The notes under the pieces: model-generated
Told to the model about the DNA's origin: nothing
The model's database searches: none
The model's input: only the letters and a program-made list of their open reading frames with translations
Assembly (NCBI GenBank): GCA_900169235.1
Contig: FWCC01000178.1
Coordinates: 124,001 to 188,000 of the forward strand
Reading direction: 5' to 3'
DNA from: Zarea fungicola
Taxonomy: Eukaryota; Ascomycota; Sordariomycetes; Hypocreales; Cordycipitaceae
Length of the DNA stretch: 64,000 nt
In this document: in pieces, positions 1 through 11,012 of the stretch
How the letters are laid out: each line of letters begins with the position of its first letter
Position numbering within the stretch: the stretch's first letter is position 1
Made by a program: the position numbers and the translations under genes

Positions 1-2
1 TC

Positions 3-1193
3 CGAAAACAACAAGAGCAGGCTGCCGCCGCCGACGTCCCCATGCCCCCAGACGCCTCGTCTCTCCTCACCACGCAGGCTGCCGCACAGCCTGCACAGTC
101 TCTCCGCCGCACGCTTGCCACGTTCCTCTCCCTCTCCAAGCCGCGGCTCACCGTCCTCGTCGTCCTCACCGCCATGGTTCCCTACGCGCTATACCCGGTC
201 CCCGAGATGCTCACCCCGACCATGACGGAGACGACGAGCCTGAGCCCCCTCACGCTGCTCTTCCTCACCACCGGCACCGCACTGTGTTCCGCCAGCGCCA
301 ACGCCCTCAACATGCTCTACGAGCCCGACACCGACGCCAAGATGACGCGCACGCGCAATCGGCCCCTGGTGCGCCGGCTGATTGGCACCCGCGGGGCCGC
401 GCTCTTTGCCATTCTCGCGGGCGGCGTCGGCGCCGGCGCGCTCTTCTTCGGCGTCAACCCCACCGTCGCCTTTCTCGGAGCCGCCAACATTGTCCTCTAT
501 GCCGGTGTCTACACTCCGCTCAAGCGCGTCACGGCACTCAACACTTGGGTCGGCGCCGTGGTCGGTGGCATCCCCCCGCTCATGGGCTGGGCCGCCGCCG
601 CCGGCGAGACGGCCACCCGCGACGGCTCCTGGCGTGAGCTCCTCTTCGCCGCCGACGGCTCCTCCCTCGGCGGCTGGCTTCTCGCGGGCCTGCTCTTCGC
701 GTGGCAGTTCCCGCACTTCAACGCTCTGAGCTGGGGCATCCGCGAGGAGTACAAGGCTGCGGGCCTGCGCATGCTCGCGTGGACAAACTCGAAGCGCAAC
801 GCCCGCGTCGCGCTCCGCTACAGCCTGGTGTTTATCCCGCTCTGCGTCTCGCTGTGCGCCGCCGGCGTGACGGAGTGGTCGTTTGCCGTGACGAGCCTGC
901 CAGTCAACCTGTGGCTCGTACGCGAGGCGATCAAGTTTTGGCGGCTGGATGGGCATGGTGGCAGCGCGCGCGGGCTGTTCTGGGCCAGTGTCTGGCATTT
1001 GCCCGCCATGCTCATGCTGGCCATGCTGCAGAAAAAGGACATGTGGAGCAGGGCCTGGCGCGGGCTGTTCGGCGATGAGGTAGCGGCGAGTGAGGAAGGG
1101 CTGTGGGAGGAGGAAGAGTTGCAGGAAATGGCTGGCATGATGGCTGATCGGGTCAATGAGACGGCAAAGGAGATGAGTTTTTCACGCAAGTGA
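3..1193 (+). CDS. COX10: COX10 heme O synthase (protoheme IX farnesyltransferase), 5'-partial
   Basis: This mitochondrial inner-membrane prenyltransferase converts heme B to heme O, the first step to the heme A of cytochrome c oxidase. The frame is open to the left edge, so the first ATG at 42 is probably internal and the mitochondrial presequence lies outside the window. UbiA-family hallmarks are visible: an [13 protein letters not shown] first helix, the prenyl-diphosphate/Mg motif region [20 protein letters not shown] followed by RPL, and the second conserved block [20 protein letters not shown] followed by a PP. About eight hydrophobic helices follow, ending with a charged acidic tail. 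The stop is at 1191-1193. The identity is secure from these motifs; the true start cannot be seen. Confidence 0.95.
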   Translation, partial: RKQQEQAAAADVPMPPDASSLLTTQAAAQPAQSLRRTLATFLSLSKPRLTVLVVLTAMVPYALYPVPEMLTPTMTETTSLSPLTLLFLTTGTALCSASANALNMLYEPDTDAKMTRTRNRPLVRRLIGTRGAALFAILAGGVGAGALFFGVNPTVAFLGAANIVLYAGVYTPLKRVTALNTWVGAVVGGIPPLMGWAAAAGETATRDGSWRELLFAADGSSLGGWLLAGLLFAWQFPHFNALSWGIREEYKAAGLRMLAWTNSKRNARVALRYSLVFIPLCVSLCAAGVTEWSFAVTSLPVNLWLVREAIKFWRLDGHGGSARGLFWASVWHLPAMLMLAMLQKKDMWSRAWRGLFGDEVAASEEGLWEEEELQEMAGMMADRVNETAKEMSFSRK

Positions 1194-2063
1194 AAGGACA
1201 AGAAAGAAGAAGGAAAATAAAAGCAACAGCGATGGCTCTGAATGGCTGCCATTTTGTACAAAAATTACATGAATCTTTTATTTCGAATCTGTTGTTTTAT
1301 TACACCACGAGCAAGGACTTGTCGGATTGTGGGTGTGTGTCGGCCTGGTTTTCCATGTACAGGCTTTTTGTAAGGATGTTTCAAAGAAAACCAACTCATT
1401 TGCATGGATACATATCATTTCATTTTTGTTATCAGTTGCTAGTATCTGTAGATCATTGTACTCCAACGAAAAATGTTGCATTAAATCAGATATCGTTACT
1501 CTATCAAAAACCATCAGATGCAAAACAAAGTTCGGCAAGTAACAAATCGCTAACAAAAAATATTATATTTCGAGCAAACATGTTCTCCCATTTAGAGAAC
1601 TATGACCAAATCATGCAGAGCAGAAAAAGAAGACTCAAGTAGGAGTGTAGATCGTTCGTTCTAGTGAATCGTAACAACAAGGATTGATGCCAACATCGTT
1701 GGCAACATAAAGCAGCATGAAAATCTCAGAAAAATGCAAGCATCCCCAACGCCAAACGCCAGAACGGTGCAGCTTGAAGCGATCAGGTCCCCCAGAGTCG
1801 GGACATTGAAAGATGAGTGACAAAGAAGCAGAAGAGAGGAAAATTGTACTTGAGTGTCCTCTGCAGTATTTGCAAAAAAAAAAAAAAAANNAAAAAAAAA
1901 AAAAAAAAAACAAGTCCAAATGTAAATAAAAGAAATATGAAAAGGACATAAAATGAGGAAGCTGGTAATTAGATCCGCATCACAAAAGAAAAATATGTAA
2001 AAAGGAGTGAATGGAAAGTAACAGCTGGGGATCAAAAAGGATGTTCAAGAAAGCTTCTTCAGA
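1194..2063. other. Intergenic, convergent 3' ends, with a small assembly gap
   Basis: This is the spacer between COX10 (+) and the Myb protein (-), so it holds two 3' ends. It is AT-rich with no supportable coding frame. An A-run at 1874-1910 is interrupted by NN at 1890-1891, which marks a homopolymer the assembler could not size. Confidence 0.6.
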
Positions 2064-3247
2064 TCACGCACTCTCGTTGCCGCGTCGCGAAACATAGCCG
2101 GGGTGCAAGCTGCCATCAGAGCTGATACTCGACGAGTACACGTGCTGTGGGTGGTGATATTGCGCCGTGCTGTACAAGACCCCTCCGTATGCGCTGGCGG
2201 TCGCAGGATTCAGATGCGCATGCGCGAGATGGTGGTGGTGCGACGGTTGTTGGAGGTAGGCCGACGTCGTGGCCTGCGTCGTGGTCGAGACAAACGACTG
2301 CGCGACGGCTGTGTTCGGGCTCGGCGCCGGGCTGCTACTGTACGCGCCGACATCTTCTCCAGGCGTCAGACCAATACCAGAGATGCCGCTATCGTCATCA
2401 TACCCTGCGGCCGCGGCGGCGGCTGCCGCAGCCATGGCGGCGTTGCTCTCGAACCGGTGGCGGCGTGACGCGGTACGGGCCATGCCTTGTAAGTTCTTGA
2501 GACCATTAGCGAGACACTATTACGGGTACGTTAATTTGATATTCCTCTGATGTTCAAGGGAGTGTGACTAAAACGTACCTGCCTCTCAACGTATGTCCAC
2601 TTCTCGCCTGTCTTCTCGGCAAGAGGTCGCCAAAGCGCCTCTCGCATGCCGACATACTCGGTAGCAATGCGGTCCATGCGTTCCGTCTCGTCAGTACCAC
2701 GACCCTTGCTGTCAATAAGCCGCTCGTGACGCTTTCGGCAAGCATTGGATGATTTGTTGGGAAAGTGTCGATCCTTGATCTGGTTCCAATTCAACCCTTG
2801 CATGCGAGCAGTGAGCAGCTGGTGGTCATCCGTCATGGACCAGGCTCCGCTGCTGGGACGATGCTTTGCATCCAACAGCGACTTGGCCTCCGCATGTTGC
2901 TGCTCCTGTTGTTGTTGGTTCTGTTGGATTTGCAGTTGTAACTGCGGCTGCTGTTGCTGATACTGGTTCTCTCGCATGGGCCATCCGCTGGTGGTAGGGC
3001 TGCGCTTCTGAGGTTGCTCCGGTTGTGGCTGGAACTGCTGGTACTGCATGGCAGTGCTCGCTCGGTATGCTTCATAGACATCCTGGTCTGTGTTGGCCAT
3101 GGCCGTCTGGGTCGGGTAGTATGTGGGGTTGGCGACTCTATGCTGAAATGCCTGGGCTTGTGCAAGGTGGTTGCGAGCCTGGGTCTCGCGGCGCCGAGAT
3201 GTGGTGGCGGACTCGCTGTGCTGCCTTGAATGCTTGGAGCCCTTCAT
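2064..3247 (-). CDS. Myb/SANT-like DNA-binding protein
   Basis: A putative nuclear DNA-binding protein of about 366 residues, encoded by exons 3247-2579 and 2495-2064. The 83-nt intron (2496-2578) has a GTACGT donor, a CTAAT branch and an AG that keeps frame; a nearer AG at 2486 would shift the frame and was rejected. The N-terminal third is Gln-rich. A single Myb/SANT-like module lies at roughly residues 134-178 (WSMTDDHQLLTARMQGLNWN then QIKDRHFPNKS and RKRHERL), with the tryptophan spacing of GAWS...LNWNQI. The second exon adds a poly-Ala run (GCN repeat near 2410-2440) and His/Ser-rich low complexity. The ATG at 3247 is the first in frame. No specific regulatory role can be read from the sequence. 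Confidence 0.8.
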
Positions 3248-5537
3248 AATTGCTTGAGCCAAAAGGGAAGAGTTGTAGTTGTGTAAGGAGTTGTATGTAT
3301 GTATGGTTTTCTTTTAGAGTGTAGGTGTTGTTTGATGCCTCTTTGGGTGACCTTGTCACTGGCTGGGAAACGTTTCAAAAACACAAGTGTATTAAAGATT
3401 AATGGGCTGCAAAAGATGGGGGATAAAAGATGGACAGATCGCGGCCAAGAGCGGGGTGCAGATAAACCCGTCACACCGGTGTGAAATGGGTAGTTTAAGG
3501 AGAATGGAAACGAAAGAGGAAAGGAGACATGAAGATGTCAAAAAGAAACTGCAAGCCGCGTCGAAAGAGGAAGAAATTTTGAAAACCGTTAACAAAATGT
3601 ATCTCGTTGTGTCTGACGGAAAGGAAATTGACTCAAGGAAAAGAGACAAAAGGAAAAAAGAAAAAACACAACACAACCGTCTAGGAAGGTTGACGAGTAG
3701 GAAAATTGCAACGACAGATGAAATTGGTAGATGTAGAAGAGAATTGTGTTACAGAATTGGCGGACAATAGCTCATACTTAAAACTCGAGGTTGGACTAGA
3801 GTGCGGCCCGTTTGGGTGGTTTCTGCCGGCGCGAAAACACAGCCAGTGTCTGAACTCCAGCGCTTGATGGGATGAAACAAGGTACGGTCCAAAAATGGCA
3901 TTGAAACCAAGCCCATGTATCTAGACTAGACCACTTTTAAAGAATGGCGCCTTCATATTGGCTAGAGGGCTGATAATTCAGGTACAGGGCGGGGAGAAGA
4001 AGGGGGTGCCATCGATTCGTCGGGCGGCTAGATGTGGACGGGAGGGGGGAAGAGGGGCAGGCGCCCAAGGAAAGATACTAGGAGGGATGAACCCACGGCA
4101 AGGTCCGCTTTATTGAGATTACTCTCAGGTGATGAGACAGTTTAGTGAAATTTTCCTTGTAGAGTGTGCCTGGCCTAGTTCGATCAAGCGCCTCGGGGCT
4201 CAGAAGTGGGTGTAGGTGAATGTCATCTAAGCGGAGTTGGAGGGGCGGCAGCGACGGTGAGAACGCGAGATGCGGCGACGGAGAAGACGCGATGACCTCA
4301 TTTGATCTAGCTTGCGCTGTCAAGACTCTATTATGGGAAATGAAAGGGGTTCTTGCATTGCATCCCGCTGGGGCGGCTTCCTCTTTTCCAAGCGCGGAGT
4401 CGCAGGTGCGAGGGGTGAGAGTCGCTAGCACAAACGTCCAAAAGTACTCTAGAGCACCGAATTCCCGGGATTTTATACTAAATTAAACCCTCTAGGGTTT
4501 GTTATTACTGGAAAATGTCAGGTATGTATTGCATGTATTCTGTATCAAAAGATACATTTCCTTGCCCGTGTAAGTCCAAGAGGGGTGGTATCCACTATGG
4601 CGCTGATGATTGGCCCATTCCAAATCTGGAAGCGCGCGCCTCGATTGAGGAATTTCCCTTTTGGGCCACCGCAGATAATTAACCTAGCTGCAGAAACAAG
4701 ACGCAAGGGGGTGGTGTTTTTAAGTGTGTGAGGGGGGGGCTCTCTGCAGTTTAGCTCAGTAAAAATCTCTTCTCTTTCTGCTCGACAGCCCTGTTTCGTA
4801 AACTGTCTCGGTTGGCGCGAACGATTGGCCGGGGGGTGCCAATTTATTCTGGGATGGATGAGCAACACACTTTGTGCTACTCAACCCCACCAAACTGATA
4901 GAGCTGTTAGCCGATATACTGAGTTTGTTTTATTTATGTTTATTTATTTATTTTATTTTTTATTTTTGGCGCCGCAAGAACGGTAGAGGGGCTGCTAAGA
5001 ATTCAGCGCCTAAAATATGTCGATCCTCGCATAGGCAACAGTATGCGCAGTGCGTGTTAAAAATATAGAAAGAATTAGACTAAATCGGAAGGCGCTGTGT
5101 ACCATCTGTGGTTCATCTCGGGGAAAACATCTTGTGTGCAGTGCGGGTGATCTACACACGTTGTAGTCGCACAATAAGGGCTGATTGCGGGCAGGAATGG
5201 TTTTATGCTTAACACGAAGAAAGTCACACAAAAAAGTTGCCAAATTTACTAATACGAACGGCGAATAAGAAATGTCACAGATCACTGGTCCGTGCTGTAT
5301 TTATAATACTGTTCTTCTCATTTGCTGAAATATTGTAGATATGCCAATGTACAAAGTAAATAAAAACCCAGAAACCATGTGCCTACCCGATACTCGTCCC
5401 GTACTGGAACCTCTCGGGTCTTGGCAACCAAATCGCTAAACCAATGCATTTTTCCTCTGTATCATTCTCATGCTAGATATAAAAACATGGCTCATTCCAA
5501 AGAAAAGGGAAAGAATTTGCATTCATTTCCCTTGTTT
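3248..5537. other. Intergenic: Myb gene 5' flank and amine oxidase 3' flank
   Basis: This 2.3-kb stretch has no gene I can support. Frames longer than 60 codons here start with GTG/TTG or lack an ATG, and show no signal peptide or domain. AAACCCT and AGGGTTT at 4485-4500 form a short inverted repeat around a 2-nt spacer. Part of the stretch is presumably promoter and leader of the Myb gene. Confidence 0.5.
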
Positions 5538-7667
5538 TTACAGATGCGACGCAGGAGTCTTCTTATCAGCGCAGCATGAGCTACCGGCGCCATTGCCGGG
5601 CTTGAGGAAGGCCGTGCGCGAGGACAGATCCTTGACAACTGTCGAGGGAGGGACCCAGAGAGCAGGATTCTTCTGGAAGAAATTTGAGGCGCGAATCATA
5701 ATCATGACAGGCTCGGCGGGCATCAGGGGGAAGTCCTCGCAGCGCGGGAAATGTGTGAGGCCAAACTGCAGGTAGCAGACAATATCTGTATTCTCAATGC
5801 TCTCATCACGCTCGACCCAGTCAATGATGGTAGGTGAGTCTTGATGGTTGAGATTGCCGGTTGACTGGCAGACGTAGTCACCGGCAGGGAACAGCTCGTA
5901 GTCCTTGTAAGGCAGGACGAACATGCTCTTGCGGGCAAAACCGGCACGGTTGTAGACCATGCTACCAGGTTTGGCGAGCAGAGAAGGGCATTGATTGTTG
6001 ACGATCTTGTAGCCGACGGGCTTGTGGCAGATGTCGTTGATGACGTTGGGGTTGACAATGTCCCAATTGCGGCCCGTCTCGTGCTTGTACTCGACGGCAC
6101 CCTGCTTGGCGGTACGTAGCGGCGTCTTTTTGCAGTAGAAGCCATTGCCATATGGGTTCTCGGCTGAGCCGAGAGGCGCCTCAGATGTGACAGCATCATT
6201 TTGGATGACCGTGTTATTTGTGCCGTCAATTTCGGGGTCAACACGCAGGGAAAAGATGTGCTGGTGGTTGTGAGCGGTGATGCCGCGGGCGACCTCGGTA
6301 CCGTAAGGAGCAGCAGTCTCGCTAGGATGCATGCAGTACGAGTTGAGGATACCGGTGAGCTTAATCTCGAGCTTGTAGGTACCATCAAGAGTAAAGGTGT
6401 GATAGAAGGCATACTCGTAGTTGGCAGCGGTGATGATTTGAGAAATGATGAGCTTGCGGTCGCGTGCCAACACTGTGCTGGCATCACGGTAGTCCATGTG
6501 CTTGTAAAGAATACCATTGTCCTCCTCGTGGATGCAGATGGCATTCTTGAGAACAGCGGGGAGACCGCTGGAGGTGGACATGATGCCGTCCATGTAGTGG
6601 ATAGCTCCCTTGCAGTCGCATCCAAGCTTCAGCGAGTTGGTCATGAGACCAGTACCATACTCACCAACGTCAAAAGCGTGCTTCTTGTGGTGAGGTGGGT
6701 CTGGGTTGCCATAAGGGACAACCATTTCGACAACGCTAATACGGTTGAACAGAGTGCGCTCGCGGTTCTCATAAGGATCGTCGATGCGAACGTCGGAAAT
6801 GACGATACCTTCGCGGTAGTTGAAGCCAATGTGCATCTTGTAGCCGGCCCACGAGAGCTCGTTGCCACGAATCTGGAACGAGACACCTTCAGGCTGAGTG
6901 ACATCAATGGTCTTGAGCCTGGTGGTGTCATAGCCATGCTCAATAAACTCGGGCAGGAAGTTGTGCTCTTCCAGAGGAGGCAAGGTGCGCTCGCCATTGA
7001 CATAGCGAATGTCAACGCTCAGAACCTCTTCAGCCTCGGTATCAGCGACGACGCAGAAGTCCAGCGGGTGGGCATACTGGTTGTCATTGGGAGAGTTGCG
7101 GTAGTAGGCAAGACCCTGCTGAAGACGGCGGCTAAAGTCCCAGCGGTCATCAAAACCAATAGCCCAACCGTCGAGGTAGACCTTGGACATGTCGGTAATA
7201 CCAATCTCCTCGCAGGCAGCGATAACGCGGGGATCCTTGCGGGAGATGCGCTCCATGACGTCGAGATCTTCAAGCGTGAGCGTGGGCGCGACATTCGAGA
7301 CGGCCTTCCACTGCTCAATAGTGTTTTGGGTAAGATTGGCAACGATCTCGGCGCAGTTGTTGCTGCCCTTTTGCAGGACAATGGCAAAGGCCTTGCGCTC
7401 TGGGCGAGGAGCGGCGCCAGCCTTGAAGGCGGCATACTCGGCCTTGGGTGGCTCACGAAGCGTGACGCAGTTGAATTTGATCTCGCCAGGGCTGGCCTTT
7501 TCGCGGATCAACTTGACCGCATGGGAGATTTCCTGTATTGAGAGCTGGTCGAGAGGATGTGTCTGATGTCTCAGGCTAGCAGCAGCCTGGGGATTGTAGT
7601 CCTGCTCTGGGTAGACTTCATAACCAGCTATGACATCTAGATCTGGCTGCATTGCGGAGGTAGCCAT
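5538..7667 (-). CDS. Copper amine oxidase, peroxisomal (TPQ-dependent)
   Basis: This enzyme oxidatively deaminates primary amines to an aldehyde, NH3 and H2O2 using Cu(II) and a self-made topaquinone. The single-exon protein of 709 residues has the usual family length. The topaquinone precursor is Tyr417 in TAANYEYAF. The candidate catalytic base is Asp333 in AFDVGEYGTG. Copper ligands are His468 and His470 in HNHQHIF and His639 in LTHFPRCEDFPLMP. The long conserved run SLKLGCDCKGAIHYMDG precedes the cofactor. The C-terminus reads SHL, a conservative PTS1 variant, so peroxisomal import is expected as in yeast amine oxidases. The ATG at 7667 gives a normal N-terminus with no signal peptide. 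A permease and an ALDH lie next to it and fit one pathway. The exact amine substrate is unknown. Confidence 0.95.
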   Translation of the reverse strand: MATSAMQPDLDVIAGYEVYPEQDYNPQAAASLRHQTHPLDQLSIQEISHAVKLIREKASPGEIKFNCVTLREPPKAEYAAFKAGAAPRPERKAFAIVLQKGSNNCAEIVANLTQNTIEQWKAVSNVAPTLTLEDLDVMERISRKDPRVIAACEEIGITDMSKVYLDGWAIGFDDRWDFSRRLQQGLAYYRNSPNDNQYAHPLDFCVVADTEAEEVLSVDIRYVNGERTLPPLEEHNFLPEFIEHGYDTTRLKTIDVTQPEGVSFQIRGNELSWAGYKMHIGFNYREGIVISDVRIDDPYENRERTLFNRISVVEMVVPYGNPDPPHHKKHAFDVGEYGTGLMTNSLKLGCDCKGAIHYMDGIMSTSSGLPAVLKNAICIHEEDNGILYKHMDYRDASTVLARDRKLIISQIITAANYEYAFYHTFTLDGTYKLEIKLTGILNSYCMHPSETAAPYGTEVARGITAHNHQHIFSLRVDPEIDGTNNTVIQNDAVTSEAPLGSAENPYGNGFYCKKTPLRTAKQGAVEYKHETGRNWDIVNPNVINDICHKPVGYKIVNNQCPSLLAKPGSMVYNRAGFARKSMFVLPYKDYELFPAGDYVCQSTGNLNHQDSPTIIDWVERDESIENTDIVCYLQFGLTHFPRCEDFPLMPAEPVMIMIRASNFFQKNPALWVPPSTVVKDLSSRTAFLKPGNGAGSSCCADKKTPASHL

Positions 7668-10600
7668 GGTGGCGGTAGTACTTGAGGATTTGGGCTAAGT
7701 GTTGTTGCGGTGTGAGACAAAGATTAAGCATGCAAAACGAGGTTTGTGACGAATCAGATCATAGGCTGTGATCCTAGGTAGGTCTGTTTGAAGCAAGAAG
7801 ATGGAAAGATAACGATTCGACAAGTCAGGGAAAAGCGTGGCAAGTTATATGCACGTGGACGGCAAGAACCGAACTTGGCTGGAAAGACAAACATGAAGAT
7901 TGTGAGCCCACGAGGTCGCACAAACCAAAGCCCAGACATGATTAGTTAGGCTTAGTTTCTTTGGGGGTGTGGAATTGATCCATCCGCACATTTCGGCCGC
8001 CGAGCAGCTGGACCACCCCGAAGGCGTTGAGTTGTTAGCGTGGCGGCCGGGGCGGGGGACGGCAGCGGTGCTATGTACTACGGGTTAGGTATGCTGTCTT
8101 CGCCGTGTGCCGCAAAACATTGTCTAGAAACCAGATTTCCGAACGGGATATGAAGTTGTGTTGCGCAGTTTCCGGCTGCGGCGGCCCGCGGAGTGAAAGT
8201 CGTTAAAAAAAAAAAACTGACATCGATGGAGAGCTCAGTGACAGTGGTTGAGTAATAGCATGCCTAGAATCTGGACAGATAGATTCTTGAACTTGGGGTA
8301 GACGGGTATTGTGCCCCAGCAAATCTGACTAAGTTAGTTATCTGGTTATTTGCTTTGCTTGGATCTTAGCGCAGGGAGGGTATTACAGTACAGCGTGTTT
8401 GCTAGCTAGCTGCTTTGCGGCGGCCAGCGTAACACCCACATGAGGCAAGGGTGGTCATGCGGCGTCTCGGACGACGCGGCGGCCTTGCCCCCACTGAACC
8501 ATTCGAGACAAACTCGGCGCCGGAAAGTCGGTCGGGGAATAACGTTCGTGGAGAGCTCACCCGAAAGGCAACACATGATCCAAGAGTTAACAGAGAATCA
8601 GATGCGTTGAATAATGCCGGTGAGACTGATTGGCCATGGTTAGATTTCATATCTGGCCGACAATCGGCTTCGTATCAACAGGCAGTTCGTCGCATTCCAA
8701 TAACATTACGGCAGGCCAGGCCCCCTTCTGGAAACAAACGATGACATCTCCATCAAGGCCGCTGTTAACGCCAGGTGCCCCAGAGCCCCAGAACGGCCGC
8801 CGTCTATCTGCGGGTCCGGCTGTCCGCGGACGTGCGGTCATGCGATACCCTTGGCAGCCTCATTTCCTGGGGGTACACCGCGGTTGCTGGTTGGCTGGCG
8901 GCGGCGGCGCCGAAGGCCGTGCTGGAACAAAGTTGTGGGACCGGGCTTGATGCTGAGGCTTGGTTGTTGCAGATTAGGATATCTTTTTGAATTGATATCT
9001 CGTCTTCGTTGTCCGCGAGTTGCGAGAAGGGGAGTGCGTAATGAAAGCTACGGAATGATTAGGAACAATGATGATACACAGGCAGTTTCGGCTTTTGGAT
9101 GAGCTCAAGCAGTGATCTGTAAACTCAAGCTGGGTGGCCGAGGAAGCCGTGCAAACGATAACCCAAAGAAGCTAGATAACTTAGTCGTCCCAAGGTTAAT
9201 AAACGTTTCCCGTGCCACTCGCTTTGTTTGCCGGGGCGGTTGCAACCCTCTAAAAATAAAGCAACGCCAACTTTAAATTTGGCAGAGATGCGATGGATTG
9301 AGACGAGGCACGAACACTGTAGTCTCGTTGGTTGCTGAGAAAAGTCGGTGTTTAATTAATCTAGTTGAGGTGGTGCGTTTGTTTGCCAACTGTAGGTTTG
9401 ACATCAGGAAAGATCCTGGGGACAGGCAGCTGGGGTACAAGGGTTGTACTCGGATTGTACTTGAGCATACTACCCCTTCATAGGTACGTACCAGCTTAAG
9501 CGAAATGAATGCCTAGATACCTCCAACCTACTACCTACCTAGTAGGCAGTAAGGACTAAAGTGCTTCAATACTTGAAATACAGATACGCAGTAATTCTTT
9601 GGTGATGATAAGACAGTGTAAAGAATTACAGCGCTCCTGACTGAGATTACAGCCAATGACTCAGCGACAGGCAACCCCGTCAGCCCCTAAATTCAATCAC
9701 TCTACCCCTGTAGTACAAAGTCGATTTTCGCAGCCTTCCCCCGCGAACGCTGCGATAAGTTGGTGCAGCAGTCCACAGTGCCCACCTTTTCATGCGGGGG
9801 CCTCCATGCGTTATCTACCAATCTGACGCTCTGTGATTGTACTGATATGATACCGTATTACAGTCTTATCATCTTGTTGCTATGTACATACCTATGTCGT
9901 TGTTATTGAGAGTGCCTGTAGTCGTCTCCGCTGTAGAGAAAATGTCAAACAAAAGTACCTTGCATGTACCTCTCTGCATATCTGCCTGCATATCTGCCTG
10001 CATCTTTGGTAATCGGGGCTGCCAGCTGGCTGCACCTGCCGCCGCACCAGTCCCAATCTGGCCCACTTGGGTGTCATTGGGTATCGCCCGCTTGCATGCC
10101 TTTGGCTGGGCTGCTGGTCAAAAGCTGGTTTCCATTTTCTGCCCGTCTCTGATCCCCAAAATTTCCGACCTCTTTCTCTACGCACAGAAACCGCGCATCA
10201 TCACTCGTTGTGAACGGATCAACCCACCAGTGCCACCAGTGCCACCACCTACGCCACTGTCATCCACTCCTCCAACTCTCGTCGAGGCTTGTTCTGCCCT
10301 CTGCCGGCCCGCTCTGTCTCGAGTCTCCCCTTCACGGCTACGGCACACGATAATAACGGCGCTAGCCTTCCCCAGGATTACGCCCGTCGCCGTTCGCCAC
10401 AAAAGCTTTTCTCTTTCCAAGCAGATTAGTTGCATGCCGCCGTTCCGCCATTCTGCTAAGCTAGGGTCTTCAGCCATTGCATAGGGCGCACCTCTGTCCC
10501 TGGTCTTCTCACCCTCCCTCCCCTTCTCAATCTCCCTACGCACACCCACCCCAGGTAGGCTGTAAGTGCTATTGTCCAGTAAATAGGTATGCCGGCAACG

Positions 10601-10926
10601 GAATCAGCCCCCAGTTGGTCTTCTATTACTTAGGTCGCGACGTGCCTCGCATATTTCAAAACGGCTTCCTGGTCGGTCTCGTCAGCATACCATATTGCAC
10701 TATACCAGCCAGTGTCGCACTCTCCAGCTAAGAGGCTTTATTATTCTTATTCTCTTTACTCATAACCCCATTTCAATTCATCAATCCCATCACTGTTTCC
10801 AGTCATCCCATATATTCATTTTGTTTGATATCCCTTACCAACGCTCCGTGCGTCTTTGCCTCATTGCATTACCCTTCCACTAGAGAATGAAGGGGAACTA
10901 CATCCAAATCAAAGAGAACCACTACA
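7668..10926. other. Long divergent promoter region between amine oxidase and permease
   Basis: This 3.3-kb spacer separates two divergently transcribed genes of the putative amine pathway. I find no credible gene inside: open frames are short and lack ATG starts, signal peptides or splice support. A 12-bp unit (CTGCATATCTGC) repeats about 2.5 times at 9974-10003. The last 800 bp or so before the permease are pyrimidine-rich, like a long fungal 5' leader, and end in an upstream ATG described separately. Confidence 0.5.
9974..10003. repeat. 12-bp tandem repeat, about 2.5 copies
   Basis: The unit CTGCATATCTGC occurs twice head to tail and begins a third time. It lies in the presumed leader or promoter of the permease, about 0.9 kb upstream of its ATG. 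Its function, if any, is unknown. Confidence 0.6.
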
Positions 10927-11012
10927 ATGGACGGCGACAAGGCGAACCACGACGAACGAGTCGACCAGGCCGCCCTCGATGCGGTCGATCTTGCTGCGCT
11001 CGGCCATGCTGA
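10887..11012 (+). promoter_or_regulatory. Out-of-frame upstream ORF overlapping the permease start
   Basis: An ATG at 10887 lies 40 nt upstream of the permease ATG (10927) in a different frame. Its 41 codons end with TGA at 11010-11012, inside the permease coding region. If the leader is transcribed as drawn, scanning ribosomes starting here would bypass the permease start, a common way to dampen transporter translation. Transcript start and initiation efficiency are unknown. Confidence 0.45.

Noticed and set aside
189..998. Long minus-strand frame opposite COX10 (269 codons)
   Set aside because: It is the GC-rich shadow of COX10, of Ala/Gly/Arg/Glu-rich nonsense composition, with no domain.
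4485..4500. AAACCCT / AGGGTTT inverted repeat resembling telomere units
   Set aside because: A single short inverted repeat around 2 nt, not a tandem TTAGGG array.
6201..7541. 446-codon plus-strand frame opposite the amine oxidase
   Set aside because: Antisense shadow of a confirmed enzyme; its length follows from codon bias on the real strand.
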